32,615 nucleotides of DNA. Origin: Bacteroidota bacterium (GTDB lineage Bacteria; Bacteroidota; Bacteroidia; Chitinophagales; LD1). Of the stretch, positions 7,976 to 15,916 are shown piece by piece (within the stretch, counting starts at the first letter, position 1; each line of letters starts with the position of its first letter). Both the position numbers and the translations under genes were made by a program. The notes under the pieces were generated by a model. It was not told the DNA's origin. It ran no database searches and was given only the letters and a program-made list of their open reading frames with translations. Location of the stretch: the NCBI GenBank assembly GCA_016715625.1, contig JADJZU010000027.1, forward strand, positions 1 to 32,615, in the 5' to 3' direction.

Positions 7976-8572
7976 ATGCCTTATGTTTTCGTTTTATTGC
8001 TGACGCTTTTTGGTTTATTCCGATTTGCTACCATTCGGTTCAGCGAATACACTTCCCTCACCTACCAATATTTTGCCGCAGCAGCTCCGTATGATGTGAT
8101 TATTGTGCCGGGCAGCCCGTATGACACTTCAGAACAAAACCAAATGTTTCGGGCCCGAATGCTGTGGGCGCAATCGCTTTACAGCGCTGGTATAACCCGA
8201 CACATCATATACTCGGGGAGTGCCGTACACACTGCTTACACGGAGGGAACGATAATGAAAATGATTTCGGATTCGATGGGAATACCGACCGACCGCACTT
8301 TTGCCGAAACAGCGGCCTTGCACAGCGATGAGAATATTAATTACAGCTATAAGCTGGCACGTCAAAAGGGGTTTAGGAAAATAGCGGCAGCTTCGGATCC
8401 TTTTCAGTTATTTTTTCTACGAAAGCATATACAAGCGCATTTTCCGAAGATGGCTTTGCTGCCCATGCCCATGGATACCTTTCGGGCATTCACCAAAGAA
8501 GGACACCTTCCGCGCATTGATGCTGAAAGCTCCCGAGTTGAAAACTTTGTACCGTTGAACGAACGGGAATAA
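7976..8572 (+). CDS. YdcF family (DUF218) protein
   Basis: The 198-residue product starts with an N-terminal hydrophobic anchor (MPYVFVLLLTLFGLFRFATI). The DUF218 fold follows: YDVIIVPGSPYD, RARMLWAQSLYSAGI, then HIIYSGSAVHTAYTEGTIMK, an ETAALHSDENINYSY stretch and a C-terminal AASDPFQLFFL. The family includes SanA/YdcF-like proteins thought to act in envelope biogenesis, and function here is inferred only. I chose ATG 7976 because an upstream start would bury the membrane anchor and overlap the dehydrogenase; the gap to that gene is 20 nt, so co-transcription is likely. Its stop codon abuts that of the convergent surface-protein gene. Confidence 0.88.
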   Translation: MPYVFVLLLTLFGLFRFATIRFSEYTSLTYQYFAAAAPYDVIIVPGSPYDTSEQNQMFRARMLWAQSLYSAGITRHIIYSGSAVHTAYTEGTIMKMISDSMGIPTDRTFAETAALHSDENINYSYKLARQKGFRKIAAASDPFQLFFLRKHIQAHFPKMALLPMPMDTFRAFTKEGHLPRIDAESSRVENFVPLNERE

Positions 8573-11317
8573 TCAACGAATCATGGTGACGCTTCCCTTT
8601 CGGGTGATGGCACGGTCGTCTCCAAAGAGGCCGAGCTCTACGTAATATACATACACCCCCGGAGGCGCGGGCTTCCCTTTGTAAGAGCCATCCCAAGGGG
8701 CCAATTGGTCGTATACCTTTTCACCTGTACGATTGAAGATGCGGAAAGTGATAACCCGTACGCCACTCTGCGACAAAACATAAAACAAATCGTTGTTCCC
8801 ATCGCCATTGGGGGTAAACACGTTGGGTATAAAATAGTTGTTGGGTAATATGACGCGGATGAGTGCTGAATCGGTCACCACACAGCCTTGTGAATACACC
8901 GTGATGCCGTAAAACTCTGCTTCGGTAACGGGCGTAACAACAGGATTGGTACAGGTGGGGCAAGTGGCATTGGGGATGGGGAACCATACAAAAGAATCGA
9001 TGGCAGCGCTATTCAGATTTAAGCTGGTATACAACATAACGCTATCGCCATAGATAATCAGTGTATCGGGCGATACCACTACATCGGGAATTGTAATGTT
9101 GGAAACTACAATGAAATTGGAAGTGTCGCGGCAACCGGCTAAATCGGTGACTACTACAAAATAGGTTCCCGGCTGACCCACCGATATGGATGCTGCGCTG
9201 CTGCCGTTGCTCCAGGCATAGCTTGCAAACGGGTTGGTAACGCTGAGGGTTACAGACTGCCCGGCACAGAAGGTGGTGGTGCCGCTGCTATCAATCTGTG
9301 CATTTGGCTTAGCAATAGAGATAACGTTTACAGTATCGGTGCGAAAGCAAGTGAAATCCTGTGCGCGAAGTACATAGGTGATGGTATCCACCAAACCTGC
9401 AGGCACGGTAACCACCGGATTAGATGCGTTTCCGTTGCTCAGTGCATTTTGTGCGGCTGCGTCCTCTCCTATCCATTGAATGAGCGAGCCCACCGAACTG
9501 GAGGGATTGCCGCCAATCTGCGCAGTTCCACCCTCACACACGTATACATCGGGACCGGCATTGGCCGGTGGCGATGGCACGACCGTAACACTCAAATCGT
9601 TGGTAATAGCGATTTCGTTGCAAGCATCTACAATAACACAACCCATGATGATGTCGGCAACCGGATTGGCTGTAAAATTGGGTGTGCCAAAGATGGTGTC
9701 GTAGGTATTGCCGCCATCCTGTGTCCACATATAATGATAAGGAGGCACACCGCAGTTGGGCTGTGCGGTAAATACCACAGGCTCACCGGCACACACCTGC
9801 GTTTTGTCTTGAATGATGTTGCCCTCTACTCGACATGCTTCGATAGTGGTTTGCCACATGTTTCCACGGGCGCATAAGTATCCGCACACATCACCGCAAA
9901 TAGAATCACGATTGAGTAAGGTTAACGGAATGTCATAATCGGGACACTGTGGCGTGTAGCAATTCAGATAATTGGGAACAAAACTGGTGACATGCACGGC
10001 ACTTGCTCCCGGAACCAACACGGGGTTCGTGGTACAGGTGCCGGTAAAGGGTGGCAATGCCGGGTTGCAGGCCAATAGGCCGGTAGTGGTGCCGCAATCA
10101 TCGCTACGCACCTCCATGGTTACCTGACTAAAGGTGCAGAATGGAGGGGGCAATGGGGGTGTGCCACAGGTATTGTCGAAGGTGAGTGTGTATTCTAAGT
10201 CTACATAAACTTCCGTCAACTCGCTTTTGCCCGGTACCGATACGTTCATATTGTAATTGCAGGAGCCTAACGCCAGCGTGGTGAAACCCAGTTGTGCCGA
10301 TAGTCCGGCATTGGTAAAGTCTCCGATTTTGGTGAAGCCGCTCACCGTAGGGTCAATGGTAATGGGATAAGTGTTATCGGCCCGATTCAGCCACTCTACC
10401 GGCACGAGCATTTTCAAAGTGTATTCATTTCCGTTTTTCAGCAGGTGGTAGGTTCCATGCTCGCCCCAGGCCTTGGTATCCAGATAGACCGGTTTATCGT
10501 ATTTAATTCTGGCTTCTCCTTTCCCGTCTTTAATAATGTAATCGCCTCTAAAGTATTCTTTGCCGATGCGTGTGCCTTCTTTGTCCTCTTCTATAGAGTA
10601 GCCATTGGGCAAGGTAAAATGATCTTCAATCACCATCCATCCCTTCGTAACCGGTAATTGGAGTGGTTCGGGAATGACGTAATTAGTTTTGATTTCTCCC
10701 ACATTAAAAATCTGCTCCATGTGAATACCCGGCCAAATATCGCTGACGCGAGTGCCCTGGCTACCCACGGATTGTCTGCTGTAATCAGGCGCTTGCACTT
10801 CGGCAACTACAGAGGTGCCATCGAAGAAATAAAGTTTCAAATTTTTGTTGAAGATGAAATCGAACCCTCTGTCGGCAACCACGCTGGTGTGATTTCGTGT
10901 ATCGAGCTGCGTAGGCACCGGTTGGTTGGCAGCAGCATATACTCCGGGTGTGGGAGTGGGGGTTAATAAAGGATTAATAGTTCGTAATATCTCCTCGCCT
11001 TGCTTTTTGTAGTGCAGCGGAAAATAGGATTGCTGCGTAAAATGGTGATTCGGCTTTTGGGGATTCAGATAATAGCGGCCGAATAGCGTGCGTTTATCGA
11101 TTAACTCTACACACTCTTTGCACTGCGCATTGTAGGGTTTGATTCCATATTCCGGGTGCTGCGTGGCCTTTTCGGAGGAACTATCCTGCAGCACTGATGG
11201 TATGTTTTTTTCAAAATTGACAAACGTGGTAAAGTTATACTGCTTCACATTCATGTGCTGCGCAGTTGCAGTTATTAATGCCAACAGGGATAACAACAGG
11301 ACGAGTAAGTTTTTCAT
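8573..11317 (-). CDS. Secreted surface protein with gliding-motility-associated C-terminal domain (T9SS type B sorting)
   Basis: The 914-residue protein begins with a signal peptide (MKNLLVLLLSLLALITATAQ), which is why I start at 11317 rather than at an upstream in-frame codon. Residues ~30-320 are a region ending in NTYPITIDPTV, seen ahead of repeats in large Bacteroidota adhesins. A Cys-rich stretch (~370-500) follows, then PKD/Ig-like segments (AGPDVYVCEGGTAQIGG; FCAGQSVTLSVTNPFASYAW). The last ~85 residues (YFIPNVFTPNGDGNNDLFYV, then FRIFNRTGEKVYD, and GVYVYYVEL) are the CHU_C-like domain that routes proteins through the type IX secretion system. It is probably cell-surface or released; its ligand is unknown. 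It lies divergent to exbB. Confidence 0.92.
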   Translation of the reverse strand: MKNLLVLLLSLLALITATAQHMNVKQYNFTTFVNFEKNIPSVLQDSSSEKATQHPEYGIKPYNAQCKECVELIDKRTLFGRYYLNPQKPNHHFTQQSYFPLHYKKQGEEILRTINPLLTPTPTPGVYAAANQPVPTQLDTRNHTSVVADRGFDFIFNKNLKLYFFDGTSVVAEVQAPDYSRQSVGSQGTRVSDIWPGIHMEQIFNVGEIKTNYVIPEPLQLPVTKGWMVIEDHFTLPNGYSIEEDKEGTRIGKEYFRGDYIIKDGKGEARIKYDKPVYLDTKAWGEHGTYHLLKNGNEYTLKMLVPVEWLNRADNTYPITIDPTVSGFTKIGDFTNAGLSAQLGFTTLALGSCNYNMNVSVPGKSELTEVYVDLEYTLTFDNTCGTPPLPPPFCTFSQVTMEVRSDDCGTTTGLLACNPALPPFTGTCTTNPVLVPGASAVHVTSFVPNYLNCYTPQCPDYDIPLTLLNRDSICGDVCGYLCARGNMWQTTIEACRVEGNIIQDKTQVCAGEPVVFTAQPNCGVPPYHYMWTQDGGNTYDTIFGTPNFTANPVADIIMGCVIVDACNEIAITNDLSVTVVPSPPANAGPDVYVCEGGTAQIGGNPSSSVGSLIQWIGEDAAAQNALSNGNASNPVVTVPAGLVDTITYVLRAQDFTCFRTDTVNVISIAKPNAQIDSSGTTTFCAGQSVTLSVTNPFASYAWSNGSSAASISVGQPGTYFVVVTDLAGCRDTSNFIVVSNITIPDVVVSPDTLIIYGDSVMLYTSLNLNSAAIDSFVWFPIPNATCPTCTNPVVTPVTEAEFYGITVYSQGCVVTDSALIRVILPNNYFIPNVFTPNGDGNNDLFYVLSQSGVRVITFRIFNRTGEKVYDQLAPWDGSYKGKPAPPGVYVYYVELGLFGDDRAITRKGSVTMIR

Positions 11318-11535
11318 GCGGTGGCGAATATATATAAAGACGATTGTTTCAATATTTTGGTGCAGGGATGGGATTGGAACATGGAGAATCAGGCGGCATG
11401 AAGCAATTGTCATGAAATTGTCATTTCTCGCTGAACAAATGATTTCGGCATACTAATACAAAAGGGTTATCGTTGTAAGACCAAAGCAAAAAAAGTGTAG
11501 GGCATAAACCGGGAAAAGGGTTTGTCCCCACACAT

Positions 11536-11565
11536 TTTGAAAAGAGATTTAAAGAAATATTTTTA
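11536..11565 (+). promoter_or_regulatory. Candidate promoter of the exbB-exbD-exbD-tonB operon
   Basis: TTTG (11536-11539), an 18-nt spacer and TATTTTTA (11558-11565) match seven of eight bases of the Bacteroidota -7 element with a spacer one base short. It would start transcription about 45 nt before the exbB ATG. The whole divergent gap 11318-11618 has no gene; for the minus-strand gene only a weaker TATATTCG is present close to its start. Confidence 0.4.
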
Positions 11566-11618
11566 CGCCTCTTACAAAAAACACGCTTAATTTTTTATCT
11601 CACAAAAAACAAAACAAC

Positions 11619-12431
11619 ATGAGTCAGGCAAAAGCAACAGCTCAAAAAGAAAAAAGTGGATTTCCATGGGCAGCAGTAGTAATCATCAGCTCCCTAATCG
11701 TATCTGAATTGATTTTCCATTTGGTGTTTGGCGATCGCAAACACTTTATTGATGACATGAAAAAAGAGCCGGTTCCGGGCGATTACCTGGGTATAGTTTA
11801 CAAAGGAGGATTTATCGTTCCGTTCCTTATGACCATGGCTTTGACCGTTATTACCTTCTCTATTGAGCGTTTCCTGACTATCTCTAAAGCAAAAGGTTCC
11901 GGCTCATTAGAGAAATTCCTGCAAGTGGTAAAAACCAAATTGCACAACAACGACATCAGCGGTGCTATTGCTGAATGTGGCAAGCAAAAGGGTTCTGTAG
12001 CTAATGTGGTTCAAGCCGGATTGCATAAGTATCAGGAAATGGAAAAAAACAACGAGTTTACCTTGGAGCAAAAAGTGCAGCACATCCAGCAAGAAGTGGA
12101 AGAAGCTACTTCGCTGGAGTTGCCTAGCTTACAAGCAAACCTTCCTATTTTGGCGACTATCGCATCGGTAGCTACCCTCTTTGCACTACTTGGAACGGTA
12201 ATCGGTATGATTAAGGCCTTCGCGGCACTCGCTACTACCGGTAATCCGGATCCGGCTGCTCTTGCTGCCGGTATCTCTGAGGCGCTTATCAATACCGCTA
12301 TTGGTATCGGAACTTCTGCACTTTCTATCATGTTCTACAACTACTTTACTACGTTAATTGATGGTTTGACTTATGGAATTGATGAGATTGGCTACTCTAT
12401 CTCTCAAACGTTTGCTACTACCAAGAAGTAA
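11619..12431 (+). CDS. exbB: MotA/TolQ/ExbB proton channel family protein
   Basis: ExbB forms the pentameric inner-membrane proton channel that, with ExbD, energises TonB. The 270-residue product has membrane segments at about 15-37, 63-83, 174-200 and 222-245. The last two carry the family core (ANLPILATIASVATLFALLG, then EALINTAIGIGTSALSIMFY). An N-terminal transmembrane helix precedes the usual three, common in Bacteroidota ExbB. It is the first gene of a tight four-gene set followed by two exbD genes and tonB. Confidence 0.95.
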   Translation: MSQAKATAQKEKSGFPWAAVVIISSLIVSELIFHLVFGDRKHFIDDMKKEPVPGDYLGIVYKGGFIVPFLMTMALTVITFSIERFLTISKAKGSGSLEKFLQVVKTKLHNNDISGAIAECGKQKGSVANVVQAGLHKYQEMEKNNEFTLEQKVQHIQQEVEEATSLELPSLQANLPILATIASVATLFALLGTVIGMIKAFAALATTGNPDPAALAAGISEALINTAIGIGTSALSIMFYNYFTTLIDGLTYGIDEIGYSISQTFATTKK

Positions 12432-12457
12432 TCCATCCAATTTATTAAAGCAACAAC

Positions 12458-13114
12458 ATGCCTAAAATAAAACCAGCACGTAAGAACCCGGTAGTGGATA
12501 TGACCGCCATGTGTGACGTGGCGTTCCTGCTGCTTACCTTCTTCATTCTTACCGCAAAATTCAAACCTCAGGCTGTGGTCGCTGTAGATGTACCTATTGC
12601 CCGGGCCAACGTAACACCGGAGAATGTGATGGTGATTACTGTTAACCAAGAGGGCGAGGCCTACATCTCTCTGAAAGAAAAAGCTACGCGCTATGCGATG
12701 CTGGAGCAACTCGGAGAAAAATATGGCGAAAAATATCCCATGGTGAAAGGACTTACGCAAAACCAGATGGAATTCTTTGCATTGACCGATACATGGGGAA
12801 GCCCCATTGAAGACACCAAGCGCGTTCTCAGCATGAATGGGTCAGAATTCAAAGACTATCAGGAAGAGCAGATGAAAGGAATCCCCTACGATTCAGCACA
12901 CAACCAACTCGCAGACTGGGTGCAGGCCGCACGCTATGCTACCGGTGGCGACATTAAGATTGGAATAAAAGGCGACAAAAACGTAGATGTGACCTACATC
13001 AAGGATGTAATTAAAGGATTAAAAGAAAAGGATATTCACCGTTTTCTACTTATCACAACGCTATCGACCAGCGGTGATGGAGCTCCTGCTGAAGAAACGG
13101 CAAAAGCTGAATAA
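12458..13114 (+). CDS. exbD: Biopolymer transport protein ExbD/TolR (first copy)
   Basis: The 218-residue protein has one N-terminal membrane helix (MTAMCDVAFLLLTFFILTAK) with the proton-relaying Asp at residue 20 (equivalent to E. coli ExbD Asp25). A long periplasmic domain follows. Between residues ~65 and 150 it carries an extended charged insert (with a TWGSPIEDTKR stretch) absent from the ~140-residue E. coli protein, and it ends with KGLKEKDIHRFLLITTL. It lies 26 nt after exbB. Confidence 0.93.
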   Translation: MPKIKPARKNPVVDMTAMCDVAFLLLTFFILTAKFKPQAVVAVDVPIARANVTPENVMVITVNQEGEAYISLKEKATRYAMLEQLGEKYGEKYPMVKGLTQNQMEFFALTDTWGSPIEDTKRVLSMNGSEFKDYQEEQMKGIPYDSAHNQLADWVQAARYATGGDIKIGIKGDKNVDVTYIKDVIKGLKEKDIHRFLLITTLSTSGDGAPAEETAKAE

Positions 13115-13143
13115 TATTTATAACCTAAAAAGAGAGGAATAAC

Positions 13144-13722
13144 ATGGCAGATTTAGATACCTCCTCGGGCGGGGGACACGGCAAACACGATGGCGGCCCT
13201 CGCTCCAAGAAAATGTCAACGAGAGTTGACCTTACACCAATGGTAGATTTGGCGTTCCTTCTCATTTCGTTTTTCATGCTCACCACCACGCTTAATAAAC
13301 CTAAAGCGATGGAATTGAACATGCCAAAAAGCGACATCAAAGAAGAAGATAAGCAGGACGTGGGCGAGTGTCAGGTAATGAATGTGATACTAGACACCCT
13401 TGACCAAGTTTGGTATTACGAAGGATTGCAGGTGGCCGGTTTGCAGAAAACCACTTTTAGTGGTGATGAAGGTATCCGCAAGGAAATCATCAAAATGCTA
13501 AAAAAAGTACCTAAAGAATGTCCTCCTACCAAAAAAGGAACACCCCGCGATGCTATCATTCTGATAAAGATGATGCAGGGAGCCCGCTACAAAAACATGA
13601 TTGACATACTGGACGAAATGGATATTACCAAGTGTAAAATCTATGCCATTCAGGAACCGGACCCGATAGAAATTGAAGCTGTGAAAAATGGAGGAACAGT
13701 TAAAGAGTTTGCCAGAGAGTAA
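13144..13722 (+). CDS. exbD: Biopolymer transport protein ExbD/TolR (second copy)
   Basis: The 192-residue protein starts with a Gly/His/Asp-rich cytoplasmic leader, then a membrane helix (TPMVDLAFLLISFFMLTTTL) with the conserved Asp at residue 35. Its periplasmic domain contains a Cys near 78 and another near 125 (KECPPTKKGTPRDAI). It differs clearly from the first copy, so it is not a recent duplicate; paired ExbD proteins are usual in Bacteroidota TonB systems. It lies 29 nt after the first exbD and 73 nt before the tonB start. Confidence 0.93.
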   Translation: MADLDTSSGGGHGKHDGGPRSKKMSTRVDLTPMVDLAFLLISFFMLTTTLNKPKAMELNMPKSDIKEEDKQDVGECQVMNVILDTLDQVWYYEGLQVAGLQKTTFSGDEGIRKEIIKMLKKVPKECPPTKKGTPRDAIILIKMMQGARYKNMIDILDEMDITKCKIYAIQEPDPIEIEAVKNGGTVKEFARE

Positions 13723-13795
13723 TCAGTAGAAAAAAGTTTGTGGAATTGTGAGGGTATTGCATCAAAGCATTACCAAATTTCAAAAAACCAAAAAC

Positions 13796-14596
13796 ATGTC
13801 AGAAACAAATAATTATTTAAACTGGAGTATGGACGACATCGTTTTCGATGGTCGTAACAAAGAATACGGAGGCTATGAACTTCGTAAGATTACTCCTAAA
13901 CACATCCGCACCGGATTACTAGTGGCCGTATCGGTTACTGCTTTGCTGGTGTTGGCTTCTTACATAGACTGGAGTTTTCTGGAAAAAAGTAAGGAAGAAG
14001 AAGTGGTGGAAACCAATCTTACCCTGATGGAACCTCCATCTATCAACAACACCCCTCCCCCACCCCCTCCCCCACCGCCACCACCACCGCAGCGTCCTAC
14101 GGTTCGCTTCGTGGAAATGGTTGTGAAAAAACAGGAGGAAGTGCGTGAGCAGGAGGAAGAACCTGTAAAGATTGAAGAAATTAAAGACCAGACTATTTCT
14201 ACACAGACGCAGGAGGGGGACCCGAACGCTAAAGATGTAGTGGAAGAGCCCGTAGCTGAAGCGCCTGTAGTGGAAGAGCCGAAGGTATTCACTTTTGTAG
14301 AACAGATGCCGGAGTTTCCGGGTGGAGATGCCGAACTGATTAAGTTCCTTCAAAAGAATATTGTGTATCCGCAAATGGAGCGCGATAACGATATACAAGG
14401 AAAAGTGCTCATCCGATTTGTGGTAGGAGAAGATGGCACGGTGTCGGATGTGAGCGTAGTGCGTGGAGTAAGTTCGGGATTGGACAGAGAGGCACAGCGA
14501 GTAGTAAAAATGCTTCCTAAATTTAAACCCGGAAAGCAGCAAGGTAAGGCTGTAAAAGTATATTACAACCTGCCGGTAGTTTTCAAACTTCAATAA
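13796..14596 (+). CDS. tonB: Energy transducer TonB
   Basis: TonB couples inner-membrane proton motive force to outer-membrane receptors. The 266-residue product has an N-terminal cytoplasmic part, one membrane helix at ~38-57 (LLVAVSVTALLVLASYIDWS), a run of 12 prolines at ~87-98, a Glu/Val-rich linker, and the TonB_C domain (~180-266: EQMPEFPGGDAELIKFLQ, then GKVLIRFVVGEDGTV, and MLPKFKPGKQQGKAVKVYY). I use ATG 13796: an upstream GTG would add 16 residues of no family likeness. A terminator follows at 14619-14662. Confidence 0.95.
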   Translation: MSETNNYLNWSMDDIVFDGRNKEYGGYELRKITPKHIRTGLLVAVSVTALLVLASYIDWSFLEKSKEEEVVETNLTLMEPPSINNTPPPPPPPPPPPPQRPTVRFVEMVVKKQEEVREQEEEPVKIEEIKDQTISTQTQEGDPNAKDVVEEPVAEAPVVEEPKVFTFVEQMPEFPGGDAELIKFLQKNIVYPQMERDNDIQGKVLIRFVVGEDGTVSDVSVVRGVSSGLDREAQRVVKMLPKFKPGKQQGKAVKVYYNLPVVFKLQ

Positions 14597-14618
14597 GTTT
14601 ATAACGACATAAACTTTT

Positions 14619-14662
14619 AGCAAAAATCATAATCGTTCGCAGGAATGGTTATGATTTTTGCT
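14619..14662 (+). terminator. Rho-independent terminator after tonB
   Basis: A 16-bp arm (14619-14634) pairs with 14647-14662 with a single mismatch (AGCAAAAATCATAA / TTATGATTTTTGCT), with a 12-nt loop. The T-rich right arm supplies the U tract. It separates exbB-tonB from the downstream small membrane protein gene by transcription, although the next ATG is only 13 nt away. Confidence 0.7.
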
Positions 14663-14675
14663 TTAAACAAACCGA

Positions 14676-14915
14676 ATGAGAACGAAAAAACCTTTCTTGA
14701 CACGCCTGGTTGCCAACCCTTCTTTATTATGGAAGGCGATTGCATCATTTGTGTTTATCGGTTTGGCCATTGCCTTTCTGGTGTTACCCAAAATAATGGT
14801 AGGGGAAGTGGATGCCTTTACCCGATATGGATTTGGAGGCATGTTGATGGCGTATGGCTCATTCCGGTTGTATATGTTTTACAGCGAATACAGAAACCTT
14901 GATAATGAAGAATAA
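14676..14915 (+). CDS. Small two-helix membrane protein of unknown function
   Basis: A 79-residue protein of no family I can name. A basic N-terminus (MRTKKPFLTRLVANP) is followed by a hydrophobic helix (WKAIASFVFIGLAIAFLVLP), a short loop and a second helix (GFGGMLMAYGSFRLYMF). It should sit in the inner membrane with a basic N-terminus inside. Its 3' end overlaps the start of the PstS-like lipoprotein gene by 11 nt (starting at 14905), which suggests translational coupling and a shared function. Confidence 0.8.
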   Translation: MRTKKPFLTRLVANPSLLWKAIASFVFIGLAIAFLVLPKIMVGEVDAFTRYGFGGMLMAYGSFRLYMFYSEYRNLDNEE

Positions 14916-15861
14916 ATGCTTGGGTGCTATTTTGCTGCTCCTTTCCTTTATAGCCGGCTGCGGCCAAAAGGCCGAGCCACAAAAAAAAGCTACGAACACG
15001 AACGAGCCCATTGGCAAAAATAAAATTTACAAAGGCATCCTGAACCTGGGATGTGACCCGGGTATTCAATCTGCTGTAACCCAGGAAGTGGAGATTTTTA
15101 AATATGACCACGATAGTGTAGAAGTAAATATCCGCTACCAAAGTGAAGAAGAATTACTTAGAAATTTTAAACAAGGTGATGCTTCTACCATTTTGCTAAC
15201 ACGACAACTGGAGGAGACGGAAATTGAACGCTTTAAAGAAGACACCATTTACATTCGACAGTTAAGCGTAGCTTATGATGCAGTAGCTATTATCGGCCAT
15301 CGGCAATTGGATGATAGCAAATTGAGTATGGAGACGCTCCGGAGTTATTTAAATCCAAAAGGAAATTCAGCTGTAAAAGTTGTTTTTGACCGGGAAAATA
15401 AAAGTGTGGTGAGTCATGTGTTGCAAGTATTGGGCTATCGCAATGAGGTTTCCAAGAGTGTATACGCCACAGCCAACGCTGCGGAAGTCATTAACTATGT
15501 AGAGTGCCATACCGATGCTATTGGGTTTATTCCGTTTAATCTGCTAAGCGACACCGATGATGAACGAGTAAAGCAGTTATTGAAGCGCGTAAAAATTTTA
15601 AGTTTGACGACCAAAAATCAACAGGGGGAGTTAGTGCGGGTAAGTGCCAATCAAAGCGATATTGCCACCGGTGACTATCCGCTTACTCGAACCGTAAATG
15701 CGATTACCCGCTTTACTTACTCTGACGGATTAGATTGGCTGTTTATCAACTTTATGTCACAATCGCGTGGAGCAAAGATATTTTTGAAAGCGGGTCTTAT
15801 TCCGGCCCGAATGCCCGAACGGCAAATAATTGTTAATAGCGAGGGATTAAAAACCAACTAG
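14905..15861 (+). CDS. PstS-like phosphate-binding-family lipoprotein
   Basis: The 318-residue product begins MKNKCLGAILLLLSFIAGCG with lipobox Ile-Ala-Gly-Cys19, so it is a lipoprotein. The rest is a PBP-like domain of the PstS type: the ligand-site-like AVAIIGHRQLDDSKLSMETL, a CHTDAIGFIPFNL segment, and GDYPLTRTVNAITRF near residue 255, matching the YPLxR strand of PstS. No pstC, pstA or pstB is adjacent, so it may be a sensor or adaptor rather than a transporter component; that is inference. I chose the start 14905 because it creates the lipoprotein signal; a longer upstream reading adds a non-homologous leader. Confidence 0.88.
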   Translation: MKNKCLGAILLLLSFIAGCGQKAEPQKKATNTNEPIGKNKIYKGILNLGCDPGIQSAVTQEVEIFKYDHDSVEVNIRYQSEEELLRNFKQGDASTILLTRQLEETEIERFKEDTIYIRQLSVAYDAVAIIGHRQLDDSKLSMETLRSYLNPKGNSAVKVVFDRENKSVVSHVLQVLGYRNEVSKSVYATANAAEVINYVECHTDAIGFIPFNLLSDTDDERVKQLLKRVKILSLTTKNQQGELVRVSANQSDIATGDYPLTRTVNAITRFTYSDGLDWLFINFMSQSRGAKIFLKAGLIPARMPERQIIVNSEGLKTN

Positions 15862-15916
15862 ACTAAACTGGCATCAGATTTCGATATCCATAGAACAAAC
15901 AAATCACCCATAGAAA

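Noticed and set aside
13919..14623. 234-codon minus-strand frame opposite tonB
   Set aside because: Trp/Arg/Phe-rich antisense of the proline run and linker; tonB is certain.
14854..14904. N-terminal extension of the PstS-like protein
   Set aside because: The extension lies inside the preceding small gene and hides a clear lipoprotein signal that starts at 14905.
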